This document shows positions 55,132 through 63,876 of a stretch of 64,000 bases of DNA, in pieces. The DNA is from Teichococcus aestuarii (GTDB lineage Bacteria; Pseudomonadota; Alphaproteobacteria; Acetobacterales; Acetobacteraceae). Location: NCBI RefSeq assembly GCF_003116135.1, contig NZ_PDOA01000006.1:182299-246298 (forward strand), given 5' to 3'. The translations under genes and the position numbers were made by a program. Positions within the stretch are counted from its first letter, which is position 1. The number at the start of each line of letters is the position of its first letter. Under the pieces are notes generated by a model, which saw only the letters and a program-made list of their open reading frames with translations, was not told the DNA's origin and did not search any database.

Positions 55132-55755
55132 ATGATCACCGCCACCCCCTTCCTGACCGGCTTTGCCCTTTCCGCGGCCTTCATCGTCGCCATCGGCGCG
55201 CAGAATGCCTTCGTGCTCCGCCAGGGCCTGCGGCGCGAGCATGTCGGGCCGGTCGTCCTCTTCTGCGCCCTGGCAGACGTCATCCTGATGGGTGCCGGCG
55301 TCGCCGGTCTTGGCGCAGCGCTGGAGCGCCTGCCAGGCCTCGTTACGGTTCTCACCCTGGGCGGGGCCTTGTTCCTAACCTGGTACGGGGCCGGGGCGCT
55401 CCGCCGTGCCTTGCGCCCGGCCGGGGGCCTGTTGGCGGACCAGCCGGCCGCGGCCCTCACCCTGCGGGCGGCACTGGCCCGCACGGCAGGGTTCACCCTT
55501 CTCAACCCCCATGTCTATCTCGACACCGTCCTGCTGGTCGGCGGGATCGGCGCTGCGCAGCCGCCGGGCGGGCAGCCTGCCTTCCTGGCCGGAGCAGGCA
55601 TGGCCAGCGCGTTCTGGTTCGCCGCCCTGGGCTATGGCGCACGCCTGCTGGCGCCGCTCTTCTCGCGCCCCGCGGCATGGCGCGTGCTGGATGGAATGAT
55701 CGGGCTGACGATGCTGGCCATGGCTGCCGGGCTTGTTGTCCACGGCCTGGCGTGA
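55132..55755 (+). CDS. argO: LysE/ArgO family amino-acid exporter
   Basis: The 207-aa membrane protein has six hydrophobic helices and the family motifs GFALSAAFIVAIGAQNAFVLRQGLRREHV (N-terminal), FLTWYGAGALRRA and TLLNPHVYLDTVLLVGGIG. LysE/ArgO export lysine or arginine to relieve excess. The ATG at 55132 has AGGAAAG upstream; the frame to 55090 lies in the regulatory gap. The divergent argP gene is its expected activator. Confidence 0.9.
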   Translation: MITATPFLTGFALSAAFIVAIGAQNAFVLRQGLRREHVGPVVLFCALADVILMGAGVAGLGAALERLPGLVTVLTLGGALFLTWYGAGALRRALRPAGGLLADQPAAALTLRAALARTAGFTLLNPHVYLDTVLLVGGIGAAQPPGGQPAFLAGAGMASAFWFAALGYGARLLAPLFSRPAAWRVLDGMIGLTMLAMAAGLVVHGLA

Positions 55756-55874
55756 GCACGGCCTGCAGGGCTGCGGAACCCGGTCATCCTCTCGTCAGCG
55801 TGCCGAGCCGCGCTCAGGAGCATCACCGCCATGATCCTCCGCTCCCCTTCCGGCAGGGGGTGGGCCGGCAGTGG

Positions 55875-58331
55875 TCAGGCTTCTGCGATCATGGCCCTGA
55901 CGCGGGTGGCGAGCCCTTCCATCGAGAATGGCTTGACCATGACCTGCATCCCCTCGGACAGATGGCCATGGCTGAGCACCGCGCTGTCCGCGTAGCCGGT
56001 GATGAACAGCACCTTGAGGCCGGGACGTAGCACGCGCCCCGCCTCGGCCATCTGCCGCCCGTTCATGCCGCCAGGCAGGCCCACATCCGTCACCAGCAGG
56101 TCGATATGCGCGTTCGAGCGCAGCATGTTCAGCCCTTCGGCGCCATCGGCCGCCTCGATGGCCGTGTAGCCCAGCTCCCCCAGCACCTCGGTGACCAGCA
56201 TGCGCACAGTGGGCTCGTCGTCCACCACCAGCACCGTCTCGCCCTGCTGCGCCCGCGGTGCTTCGGCCAGTTCGACGGGAGACTCCCCGGTGACCGGCCT
56301 GCCGGCATGCGGGGGCAGGTAGAGGCACACCCTGGTACCCTGCCCCGGCTCGGAGGCGATGTGCACCTGGCTGCCGGACTGGTGCGCGAAGCCATAGATC
56401 ATGCTCAGGCCCAGGCCGGTGCCCTCACCGAGAGGCTTGGTGGTGAAGAAGGGGTCGAAGGCGCGGGCGATCACGTCGGGCGCCATGCCGGTGCCGTTGT
56501 CGGTGACGCAGAGCGTCAGGAAATCGCCCGCCGGGACGCCGAGGTCGTCCGCCGCGCGCGCGTCCAGCCCCTGGCGGCCAGTCTCGATCACGAGCCTGCT
56601 GCCGTCCGGCATGGCGTCGCGGGCGTTGATGCAGAGGTTCAGCAGAGCGTTCTCGAGCTGGTTCGGGTCGATCAGGACGGGCGGAAGCCCCGGCTCGCCC
56701 ACGATATCGACCGTGATGGCCGGGCCAACGGTGCGCCGGATCAGGTCCCCCATATCCCCGACCAGCCAGTTCATGTCCGTGGGCTTCGGGTCCAGCGTCT
56801 GCCGCCGCGAGAAGGCCAGCAGCCGGTGCGTCACCGCCGCCGCGCGATCGGCGGCACCGCGGGCGGCGCCGATGTAGCGGTCCAGGGCGCCGATCCGGCC
56901 CTCCGCTACCCGGGCCTGCAGAAGCTCCAGGCTGCCGATGATCCCGGTCAGCAGATTGTTGAAATCGTGCGCGAGGCCACCCGTGAGTTGCCCCACCGCC
57001 TCCATCTTCTGCGCCTGGCGCAGCTGCTCCTCCGCCTTGCGCAGCGCGTCGGCGGTTGCCTTCTCCTCGGTGATGTCGCGTCCCGCGGCGATGATCAGGC
57101 CATCGCCCGGCCCGCCCGTCCAGGCGATCCAGCGGTAGGTGCCGTCCGTGTGCCGGTAGCGGTTCTCGAAGCGCCGGAAGGCCTGTCCTCCCGCGATGGC
57201 GGAGGTGCACTCGGCCGTCCGCTCATGATCCTCCGGATGGATGAGGTCGAGCAGGTTGCGCCCGACCAGATCGTCCTGCGTCCAGCCCAGCGTCGCGGCC
57301 CAGGCCGGGTTCGTGGCCTGGATGGTGCCGTCGAACCCGGCCACCAGCATGATGTCCTTCGACAAGGTCCAGAGCCGGTTGCGGTCGGCGGTGCGCTCGG
57401 CGACCTGCTGCTCAAGGCTCTCGTTCAGGCGGCGAAGTGCCTCCTCCGCCACGCGGCGCGCGGTGACGTCGTTGGCGGTGCCGAACCACTCCGTGATCTC
57501 GCCCGCCGGGCCAAGCAGGGGCACGGCCTTCGACTGTGTCCAGCCGACGCCGCCCGCCGCGAGCCGGACCCGGTGCTCGAGCGAGAACACCGTCTGGTTC
57601 CGGATCGCCTCCTGGATCGCCGCGGTGACACGCGCCTGCTCGTCTTCCGGGATGTAGTCGGCCAGCCAATGCGGGTTGGCCGAGCCGGTGTCGACCAGGA
57701 AACCGTTGCCGGTGAGCTGGTGCATCTCTGCCCAGTCGGCGCTCATGGAGTACAGCACTTCCGAGGAGGCGCTCACCACGGCGGCCAGCCGCGCCTTGCT
57801 GGCCTGCAGCGCCTCGTTCTGCTGCGCGAGTGCAGCGTTGGCCTGGAGCAGGTCGCGCTCCGCCACCACCTGGCGCGTCGTCTCGGTCACCACCAGGAAG
57901 ATGCCCGTGATCTTGCCATGGTCGTCCCACAGCGGGCTGTGGCAGTGCGTGAAGTAGGCGTCCTTCGGCGCCCCGTCACGGTCGGGCGTATATCTGGCGT
58001 TCTCGACGAAGAAGGATTCGCCGGACAGCACGCGGTTGAAAATGGGCGTGAGCTGGTCCCACATCTCCGACCACCATTCGTAGGCAGGCCGGCCGAGGTT
58101 CCCCGGGTGCTTCCGGCCCAGGCTGGGCGCGTAGGCGTCATTGTAGAAGGTGACCAGCTCCGGGCCCCAATGGATCATCATGGGGAAATCGGAACTGAGA
58201 ATGATGCGGACAGCCGTCCGCAGCGAGAGTGGCCAGCCCTCGACAGGGCCGAGCGGGTTGCTGGCCCAGTCGACCGCCCGCAGCCGTGCCCCAGCTTCCC
58301 CGCCGCCGGCGAGACACATGTCTTCCGGCAC
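55875..58331 (-). CDS. Hybrid sensor histidine kinase/response regulator with PAS domains
   Basis: The 818-aa cytosolic protein has three PAS-like domains (about residues 20-155, 175-300, 315-430), a HisKA domain with the phosphoacceptor histidine near residue 455 (GLAHDFNNLLTG), an HATPase domain (NALLNLCINARDAMPDG as N-box, DNGTGM, GEGTGLGLSMIYGF), and a C-terminal receiver (VLVVDDEP, phospho-Asp near 747 in LVTDVGLPGG). There are no membrane helices, so it senses an internal cue; one PAS resembles photosensor or MEKHLA-type domains but lacks clear ligand residues. GTG 58331 or ATG 58319 may be the start. It follows an orphan ParD gene by 6 bp. Confidence 0.9.
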   Translation of the reverse strand: MPEDMCLAGGGEAGARLRAVDWASNPLGPVEGWPLSLRTAVRIILSSDFPMMIHWGPELVTFYNDAYAPSLGRKHPGNLGRPAYEWWSEMWDQLTPIFNRVLSGESFFVENARYTPDRDGAPKDAYFTHCHSPLWDDHGKITGIFLVVTETTRQVVAERDLLQANAALAQQNEALQASKARLAAVVSASSEVLYSMSADWAEMHQLTGNGFLVDTGSANPHWLADYIPEDEQARVTAAIQEAIRNQTVFSLEHRVRLAAGGVGWTQSKAVPLLGPAGEITEWFGTANDVTARRVAEEALRRLNESLEQQVAERTADRNRLWTLSKDIMLVAGFDGTIQATNPAWAATLGWTQDDLVGRNLLDLIHPEDHERTAECTSAIAGGQAFRRFENRYRHTDGTYRWIAWTGGPGDGLIIAAGRDITEEKATADALRKAEEQLRQAQKMEAVGQLTGGLAHDFNNLLTGIIGSLELLQARVAEGRIGALDRYIGAARGAADRAAAVTHRLLAFSRRQTLDPKPTDMNWLVGDMGDLIRRTVGPAITVDIVGEPGLPPVLIDPNQLENALLNLCINARDAMPDGSRLVIETGRQGLDARAADDLGVPAGDFLTLCVTDNGTGMAPDVIARAFDPFFTTKPLGEGTGLGLSMIYGFAHQSGSQVHIASEPGQGTRVCLYLPPHAGRPVTGESPVELAEAPRAQQGETVLVVDDEPTVRMLVTEVLGELGYTAIEAADGAEGLNMLRSNAHIDLLVTDVGLPGGMNGRQMAEAGRVLRPGLKVLFITGYADSAVLSHGHLSEGMQVMVKPFSMEGLATRVRAMIAEA

Positions 58332-58337
58332 GGCTCT

Positions 58338-58535
58338 CTAGCGCTCCATCTCGGCCGGACAGGCTGCAAGCCTCAGGAGCCGCTCCTGCTCGATGGCCTC
58401 CTCCCGTTCCAAGACCCGGAGCGCTGCCCGAACGACCTCGCTGGCGTTCTGGTAGCGGCCGGAGGAGACCCGCTCCAGGATGAAGCGGTCCATGGCCGGA
58501 GTGATGGAGACGTTCTTGCAGATCTGGCGAGGCAT
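58338..58535 (-). CDS. ParD-family antitoxin (orphan)
   Basis: This 65-aa ribbon-helix-helix protein reads like ParD: NVSITPAMDRFILERVSSGRYQNASEVVRAALRVLEREEA in two blocks. ParD proteins bind their own promoter as dimers and neutralise a ParE toxin with their C-terminal part. No parE-like frame lies on either side: downstream, 6 bp away, is the histidine kinase, upstream is a 565-bp gap. It may be a relic of a toxin-antitoxin pair or a regulator co-expressed with the kinase. Confidence 0.85.
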   Translation of the reverse strand: MPRQICKNVSITPAMDRFILERVSSGRYQNASEVVRAALRVLEREEAIEQERLLRLAACPAEMER

Positions 58536-58767
58536 GCGGCAAGGAATGATAATTCAGGCGGAATGTCAAAGATTGATAGGCGCTGCCGAGCATGGCGGCT
58601 CCCCCCGGCTTTGGGGGTGACGAATGTGGTCCTGGCCCGCGAAACCGCTCCATTCGGGACGCTACTCTCCCGGGCTCAGCGGCCGGCCGCGGCCCTGGTC
58701 CGGCTAGCGGCGCCTGCCCGTGCCGCTCCGGCGGGAAGGCTGGCCGGAGGACCGGAAGGGCGGCCAC

Positions 58768-58811
58768 CGGCTCTGTGCCGAAGAAGGCCATCGGCTCTAT
58801 GCCGAAGAAGG
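58768..58811. repeat. Direct repeat pair, 24-bp period
   Basis: CGGCTCTGTGCCGAAGAAGG (58768-58787) recurs as CGGCTCTATGCCGAAGAAGG (58792-58811), 19 of 20 bases identical. It lies in the non-coding gap before the second TRAP operon. Confidence 0.7.
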
Positions 58812-58940
58812 GCTGTCGGTCCGGGCCAGGGGCTGGAGCGCCCGGCGGTGGGTGGACCAGCCGGCGCCGGATGATCGGCGTTCCGTTGCCCGGTCGGCGG
58901 CGTCCTCATAAGCCCGGATGTGGGCGCAGCTCTTCACATT

Positions 58941-58984
58941 GCTGGTCCCGGGCTGGTCCCGGGCCGATTCCGGGCCGGTCCCGG
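58941..58984. repeat. Four tandem copies of an 11-bp unit
   Basis: GCTGGTCCCGG occurs twice exactly, then GCCGATTCCGG and GCCGGTCCCGG follow without gaps. The 11-bp period does not keep a reading frame, which agrees with the region being non-coding. Confidence 0.75.
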
Positions 58985-59100
58985 TCGTATGCCAGCGGCT
59001 CTCCGGTGCAGCGGCGCTGCCACCCTTCAGCCCCGCTTTCCGTGGAAGGCAAGGTGCCTGCGGGTGGCGCCAGGGCGGCAGATGCAGGTCCGATGGTCGA

Positions 59101-59628
59101 TCAGCATTTCGAAGCCGTCTCCTGAACAGGAACGCCGGCAGGGTGCCCCTCGGCCGCAGGCTCGATGACCAGCAGGACGAGATCGCGCAGGGAGGCCAGC
59201 GTCATCAGCGCGGCGCTGACAGGGATGGCAGCGTACCAGGCAGCGACCGGCAGCTCGAGAATCGGCGAGGTGGCACTGGCGTCCAGCGCCAGGTTCAGGC
59301 CGTACCAGCCCAGGATCAGCGCGAAGGCCAGGCAGCACAGCGTGACGAGCAGGCGCAGCACCCGGCGAGCGAGGCCTTGCGGCAACGCCTGCAGCAGCAC
59401 GTCGACGGCGAAGTGCCCACCCTCCCGCCACAGCTCGGCGGCGCCCAGGAAGACCATCCAGGCGAAGAGGAACTCCACCCCCTCCCCCACCCAGGCGATC
59501 TCGGCCATGCCGGCGGCGCGGCCAAGGATGTTCGCCGCGACGAGCAGCATGAGCAGCGCCAGCGCCCCCGCAGCCAGGAAGCGCAGCGCGAAGCCGATGC
59601 CGCGGTCGATCGTCTTGAGCTGTTCCAT
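59101..59628 (-). CDS. TRAP transporter small permease (DctQ family)
   Basis: The 175-aa membrane protein has four hydrophobic helices with the DctQ features VAANILGRAAGM, WVGEGVEFLFAWMVFLGAAEL and REGGHFAVDVLLQALP. It pairs with the large permease encoded 1 bp upstream in the operon (stop at 59630, start at 59628). This order (P-M-Q) differs from the first TRAP operon (P-Q-M). Confidence 0.9.
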   Translation of the reverse strand: MEQLKTIDRGIGFALRFLAAGALALLMLLVAANILGRAAGMAEIAWVGEGVEFLFAWMVFLGAAELWREGGHFAVDVLLQALPQGLARRVLRLLVTLCCLAFALILGWYGLNLALDASATSPILELPVAAWYAAIPVSAALMTLASLRDLVLLVIEPAAEGHPAGVPVQETASKC

Positions 59629-59629
59629 G

Positions 59630-60913
59630 TCAGCGGGCCCAGTAATGCGGCAGCAGGGTAGAGACCGCGGGGATGAAAGCGACCAGCAGGGTCACGACAA
59701 GGATTCCCAGCAGGTAAGGCCAGAGTTCCGCCACCAGCTCCCCCATGCGGACACGGCAGACGGTGCAGATGGCGAACAGCACCATGCCCACAGGTGGCGT
59801 CAGCAGGCCGATTGCCGTCGTCAGCACCAGCATGACGCCGAACTGCAGCGGGTCGATGCCGAAATGCTGCACCACCGGCATGAACAAGGGCGTGGTGATG
59901 ACGATGATGGCCACACCCTCGATGAACATGCCGAGCACGAGCAGCACTGCCAGCATCAGCATGGTGGCCGCCATGGGGCCATCGGCCACGGAGAGCAGGC
60001 CGGAGACCAGCGCGTCCGGCACCCGCTGGTGCGTCAGCATCCAGCCGAAGAAGCCGGAGGCCGCGATGACGAACATGATGACGGCCGTGGAGCGCGCGGT
60101 GGACCACAGGATGCCCGGGAGATGGCGCCAGGTGATCTCCCGGTACACCACCATGCCGAGGAACAATGCATAGGCGCAGGCGACCACGCCGGCCTCGGTC
60201 GGCGTGAACAGGCCGCCGAGCAGGCCGCCGATCAGCAGCGCCGGGGCACCGAGCGGCAGCACGCCGCCCAGCACCGCGACGGTTGCCTCCCGCAGGGTCG
60301 GCCGTGCCTCACGCGGGTAGTTGCGCAGCCGCGCGGTGACGGCGACGGCGACCATCATCACCGCCGTCATCAGCAGACCCGGCACGACGCCCGCCAGGAA
60401 CAACTGCACCACCGAGAGCCCGGTGATGCCGCCATAGATGACGAAGGGCACGCTGGGCGGGAAGATGGGCCCGATGGTGGAGGAGGCGGCGGTGACGGCG
60501 GCCGAGAAGCCGAGGCCGTAGCCGCTCTTCTGCATGGCACGGATCTCGACCTGGCCGAGGCCTGCGGCATCGGCCACCGCGGCGCCGGACATGCCGGAGA
60601 AGAGCAGGCTGGCCAGCACGTTCACCTGGCCGAGCCCGCCCCGCATCCGCCCGACCAGCACGCTGGCCAGCCGGAACAGCCGGTCGGTGATGCCGGCGGT
60701 GTTCATGATGGTGCCCGCCATGACGAAGAAGGGGATGGCGAGCAGGGTGAAGCTGGTGCCGGCCGCGTACATGCGCTGCGGCAGCATCGGCAGCACCATG
60801 GCCTGGTCGGCCAGCAGGTAGAGGACGATGCCGGTGCCGCCGATGGCGACCGCCACAGGCAGGCCCAGCGCGATCAGCGCCACCACGGTACCGAGGATGA
60901 GGAAGGCGGTCAT
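59630..60913 (-). CDS. TRAP transporter large permease (DctM family)
   Basis: This 427-aa inner-membrane protein has about twelve hydrophobic helices and the family motifs FFVMAGTIMNTAGITDRLF, SGMSGAAVADAAGLGQVEI, FPPSVPFVIYGGITGLSV and LTPPVGMVLFAI. It forms the sodium-driven channel with DctQ. It follows dctP by 15 bp. The substrate is probably the same class of hydroxy acid as handled by the adjacent dehydrogenase. Confidence 0.93.
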   Translation of the reverse strand: MTAFLILGTVVALIALGLPVAVAIGGTGIVLYLLADQAMVLPMLPQRMYAAGTSFTLLAIPFFVMAGTIMNTAGITDRLFRLASVLVGRMRGGLGQVNVLASLLFSGMSGAAVADAAGLGQVEIRAMQKSGYGLGFSAAVTAASSTIGPIFPPSVPFVIYGGITGLSVVQLFLAGVVPGLLMTAVMMVAVAVTARLRNYPREARPTLREATVAVLGGVLPLGAPALLIGGLLGGLFTPTEAGVVACAYALFLGMVVYREITWRHLPGILWSTARSTAVIMFVIAASGFFGWMLTHQRVPDALVSGLLSVADGPMAATMLMLAVLLVLGMFIEGVAIIVITTPLFMPVVQHFGIDPLQFGVMLVLTTAIGLLTPPVGMVLFAICTVCRVRMGELVAELWPYLLGILVVTLLVAFIPAVSTLLPHYWAR

Positions 60914-60928
60914 GGCGGCGCCCCTGCC

Positions 60929-61927
60929 TCAGGCCCTGGCGCTCTGCACGATCTTCAGCATCCGGTCCATGTTGGCGCGGCCCGCATAGGCGGCGACGCG
61001 GTCATAGGCCGGGCCCATCGCGGCGCGGAACGGCTCCAGCTCGGGCCGGGTGATCTTGACGCCGGCCGCCTCCAGCTTGCGCAGCTCCTCCGTCTCCTGC
61101 TCCGCCACCAGGCGGCGCATCAGCGCCGCGGCGTTGGTGCTTTCCTCGCGCAGAAGCTCCTGCTGCTTCTTGTCGAGCTTCTGCCAGCGGCCGCGGTTCA
61201 TCACATGCACCAGGCTGTTGTAGCAGTGCCGCGTCAGCGCCAGGTGCGGCTGCGTCTCGTGCAGCTTCATGTGCCAGATGACGCCGACCGGGTTCTCCTG
61301 CCCGTCCACCACGCCCTGGTTCAGCGCGCTGGGAAGCTCGGTGAAGGCGATCTGCGTGGCGCGGCCGCCCAGCGCCTCGATGCAGGCGACCAGTTGCACC
61401 TCGGGCGGCGTGCGGATGCGCAGTCCCTTGACGTCGTCCGGCGTCAGGATCGGCCGGCGCGAGTTGGTGATGTTGCGGAAGCCATAGTCCCACGTGGCGA
61501 GCTGCACCAGGCCCTGCTTCTCCAGCAGTGGCGCGCTCCACTCCGCGAAAGCGCCATCCAGCACGGCGAAGGCGTGCGCCGGATCACGGAAGATGAAGGG
61601 CGCCATCACGGTTGCGAAGGCCTTCTCGTACTTGTCGAGCGCCCCCTGCGTGGGCAGGTTCATGTCGATGACGCCCAGCTTGGTCTGCTCGAGCTGCTCG
61701 GGCGGCGCGCCAAGCTGGTTCGACGGGAAGATGTCGATCTTCAGGGCGCCGTCGGAGCGGCGCTCGACCGCCTCCTTCATCTGCAGCGCCGCCTTGTGGC
61801 CGGGATGGCTGTCGGCGGCGAGGTGCGCCAGCTTCAGCGTGGTGGCGGCGGCGGCCGAGCGGCCAAGCAGGGCCGGTGCGGCCAGCACCGCGCTGCCCAG
61901 CAGCAGCGCGCGACGGTTGGTGTTCAT
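60929..61927 (-). CDS. TRAP transporter substrate-binding protein (DctP family)
   Basis: The 332-aa product starts MNTNRRALLLGSAVLAAPALL, an RR-containing export signal, cleaved near SAAAATTLKL. The mature protein has the DctP pattern: LAADSHPGHKAALQMKEAVE, FPSNQLGAPPEQLEQTKLG, the anchoring arginine region GLRIRTPPEVQLV and NQGVVDGQENPVGVIW. ATG 61927 begins the signal directly. It lies 31 bp after the dehydrogenase and before dctM. Confidence 0.92.
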   Translation of the reverse strand: MNTNRRALLLGSAVLAAPALLGRSAAAATTLKLAHLAADSHPGHKAALQMKEAVERRSDGALKIDIFPSNQLGAPPEQLEQTKLGVIDMNLPTQGALDKYEKAFATVMAPFIFRDPAHAFAVLDGAFAEWSAPLLEKQGLVQLATWDYGFRNITNSRRPILTPDDVKGLRIRTPPEVQLVACIEALGGRATQIAFTELPSALNQGVVDGQENPVGVIWHMKLHETQPHLALTRHCYNSLVHVMNRGRWQKLDKKQQELLREESTNAAALMRRLVAEQETEELRKLEAAGVKITRPELEPFRAAMGPAYDRVAAYAGRANMDRMLKIVQSARA

Positions 61928-61958
61928 TGCCTTGGACTCCCCTTTGATGCGGCCGGTC

Positions 61959-62879
61959 TCAGCCGGCTTTCGCGCCATCCGGCAGTGTCGCCTCGATGCC
62001 GGTGAAATGTTCGTAAGCCTTGATGACGGCCGCGCAGTTCTCCTCGGAGAAGCCCAGCGCCTCGGCCATCGCGTAGGTCTGGTGGATGCTGTCCGCCATG
62101 AAGCCCGGGAGGCCGGCGCTCTCCAGCCAGCGCGCGTAGTACTTCACGTCCTTCCGGGCCAGTGCGATGCTGATGCCGGGGTCGAAGTCGCGCGACAGGG
62201 TCTTGCGGCCGTAGAGGTCGAGCATGCCGCTGCGGCCGCCGGCGGCGGAGATGATCTCGACCGCGCGGCCCAGATCCAGTCCATCCTTGGCGGCCAGCGC
62301 AAAGCCCTCGCACCAGGCGGCGACATTGGCGAAGGCCACGTAGTTGTGGATCAGCTTCAGCCGGATGGCGTGGCCGACGGGGCCGATATGGAACACGTTC
62401 TCGGCGTAAAGCGCGAAGACCGGCCGCAGCGAGTCCAGCAGCGCCGCCTCGCCGCCGAACAGCACGTTGACGCAGCCCTGCTCAGCATGGACAGGGGTGC
62501 GGGTCATCGGCGCCTCGGCATAGGCGATGCCGCGCCCGGCGGCCGCCTCGCTCATCCGCCGCACCGCCTCCGGGTTGGTGGTGGTGTGGTCCAGCAAGAT
62601 GCTGCCGGGGCGCATCGCCGCCAGCAGCCCGTCAGGGCCGAGCGATAGCGCCTCCACATCCTCGGCAGTGTTGACGCAGATGGCGAGGATGTCGGCTGCG
62701 GTGGCCATCGCGGCCAGCGAGGGGGCCGCAGTCGCCCCGAGCGCCACATGTTGCGCCACGGCTTCCTCGCGCCGGTCGGCCACCATGACCTGGCGGCCTT
62801 TCCGCAGCAGGTTGCGGACCAGGCCGCCGCCCATGCCGCCCAGTCCAATGAAGCCGATGCTGCGCGCGTCGTCGGACAT
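61959..62879 (-). CDS. NAD(P)-dependent oxidoreductase, 3-hydroxyisobutyrate dehydrogenase family
   Basis: The 306-aa enzyme has GFIGLGGMGGGLVRNLLRKG as the nucleotide motif, TTTNPEAVRRM, APMTRTPVHAEQGCVNVLFG as substrate loop (MTR in place of the usual SGG, which may alter specificity) and the catalytic lysine in AIRLKLIHNYV. The ATG at 62879 is preferred over a GTG at 62891. It is the first gene of the second TRAP operon and divergent from a GntR regulator 100 bp away. Confidence 0.88.
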   Translation of the reverse strand: MSDDARSIGFIGLGGMGGGLVRNLLRKGRQVMVADRREEAVAQHVALGATAAPSLAAMATAADILAICVNTAEDVEALSLGPDGLLAAMRPGSILLDHTTTNPEAVRRMSEAAAGRGIAYAEAPMTRTPVHAEQGCVNVLFGGEAALLDSLRPVFALYAENVFHIGPVGHAIRLKLIHNYVAFANVAAWCEGFALAAKDGLDLGRAVEIISAAGGRSGMLDLYGRKTLSRDFDPGISIALARKDVKYYARWLESAGLPGFMADSIHQTYAMAEALGFSEENCAAVIKAYEHFTGIEATLPDGAKAG

Positions 62880-62952
62880 GCCTGCCGTCACCCTCCCCTG
62901 CTCTGCTCCTGAAGCCCGGAACAGTCATGCTTGGCGTGGACGTCAGCACACC

Positions 62953-62966
62953 GTAAGATGTCTTAC
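62953..62966. promoter_or_regulatory. Inverted repeat operator for the divergent GntR/TRAP genes
   Basis: GTAAGA-TG-TCTTAC has perfect 6-bp arms. It overlaps ATGTCTTACAA (62958-62968), which fits the TNGTnnnACNA pattern of FCD-type GntR operators. It lies 14 bp before the GntR start and 73 bp before the dehydrogenase start. Confidence 0.6.
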
Positions 62967-62979
62967 AAGTGGATTTGCG

Positions 62980-63780
62980 ATGCGCGACGCCTTGATGGCA
63001 TCGGGCCGCCAGATCCTCCATCGCATGGGATACTACGTGACCCGAACCTCCTTCCCGTCTCTGCGCCGCCGTGGCCCGACTCTACCGGAGGCCGTGGCCG
63101 GTGAACTGACACAGGCGATACGCGCCGGACGCCTGGGGCCCGGGGATCGCCTGCCGGGCGAGCAGCAGCTCGCCAGCGAGTTCGGCGTCAGCCGCCCTGT
63201 GGTGCGCGAGGCGATCTCCCGTCTGCAGCAGGAAGGGCTTGTCGAGAAGCAGCAGGGACGCGGCGCCTTTGTCGCCGATCCGGCCCGTTCCGGCGTTTTC
63301 CGCATCTCGCCGGCCTGCTTCGCCAAGCGGCAGGAACTGGCGAAGCTGCTGGAGATGCGCACCGGGCTGGAGGCCGATGCCGCTGCCCTCGCCGCGCTGC
63401 ACCGGCGCCCCGCCGACCTGCAAGCGATGGAGGCGGAACTCGCAAACCTGGTCGCCGCCGATGCGCGTGGTCGGGACGGCGCCGCCGACTGGGTTGCGGC
63501 GGAGAATGCCTTCTACGCTGCCATTGCCTCAGCGGCAGGGAACGAGCACGTCCGGGTGTTCCTCGAGATGATGTCGGTGCAGATAAGCATGCACCTGTCC
63601 TCCGTGGTGGTGAAGAACGCCATGGCGGTGGAGCTTGGCGGCGCGGTCCTGGCCGAGCACCTTGCGGTTCATGCCGCCATCGCCGCCGGTGATGCGGAAG
63701 CCGCACGCAGCAGTGCGCGGCGCCATTTCACGGCCGCCGCAGCCCGTTTGGTGGCCCGCGCCGATTTGGCTGATATCTGA
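62980..63780 (+). CDS. GntR family transcriptional regulator, FadR/FCD type
   Basis: This 266-aa protein has a winged helix (GDRLPGEQQLASEFGVSRPVVREAI in two blocks) and an FCD domain (AENAFYAAIASAAGN, EHLAVHAAIAAGD). About 35 extra residues precede the HTH from ATG 62980; ATG 63025 or later starts are possible. It is divergent from the second TRAP/dehydrogenase operon and likely represses it through the palindrome in the gap, released by the transported acid. Confidence 0.88.
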   Translation: MRDALMASGRQILHRMGYYVTRTSFPSLRRRGPTLPEAVAGELTQAIRAGRLGPGDRLPGEQQLASEFGVSRPVVREAISRLQQEGLVEKQQGRGAFVADPARSGVFRISPACFAKRQELAKLLEMRTGLEADAAALAALHRRPADLQAMEAELANLVAADARGRDGAADWVAAENAFYAAIASAAGNEHVRVFLEMMSVQISMHLSSVVVKNAMAVELGGAVLAEHLAVHAAIAAGDAEAARSSARRHFTAAAARLVARADLADI

Positions 63781-63876
63781 TAACCCATCTGCGCGGCTGC
63801 GCGCTCCCGGTGCTGCCGCTGGTGCGCTCGCTGGCTGACCAGGCCGGGCGCCTGCTCACCCTGACTGCCTCGCTAG

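Larger units (their letters stand above)
58536..59100. other. 565-bp intergenic stretch with short tandem repeats
   Basis: No gene is supported. The stretch contains a duplicated 20-bp sequence with 24-bp period (58768-58811) and four tandem 11-bp units (58941-58984). Several short open frames cross it but have no family resemblance or ribosome binding site. Confidence 0.55.

Noticed and set aside
58536..59100. A ParE toxin partner for the ParD gene
   Set aside because: None of the short frames in the gap shows ParE/RelE-like sequence; the gap is repeat-containing non-coding DNA.
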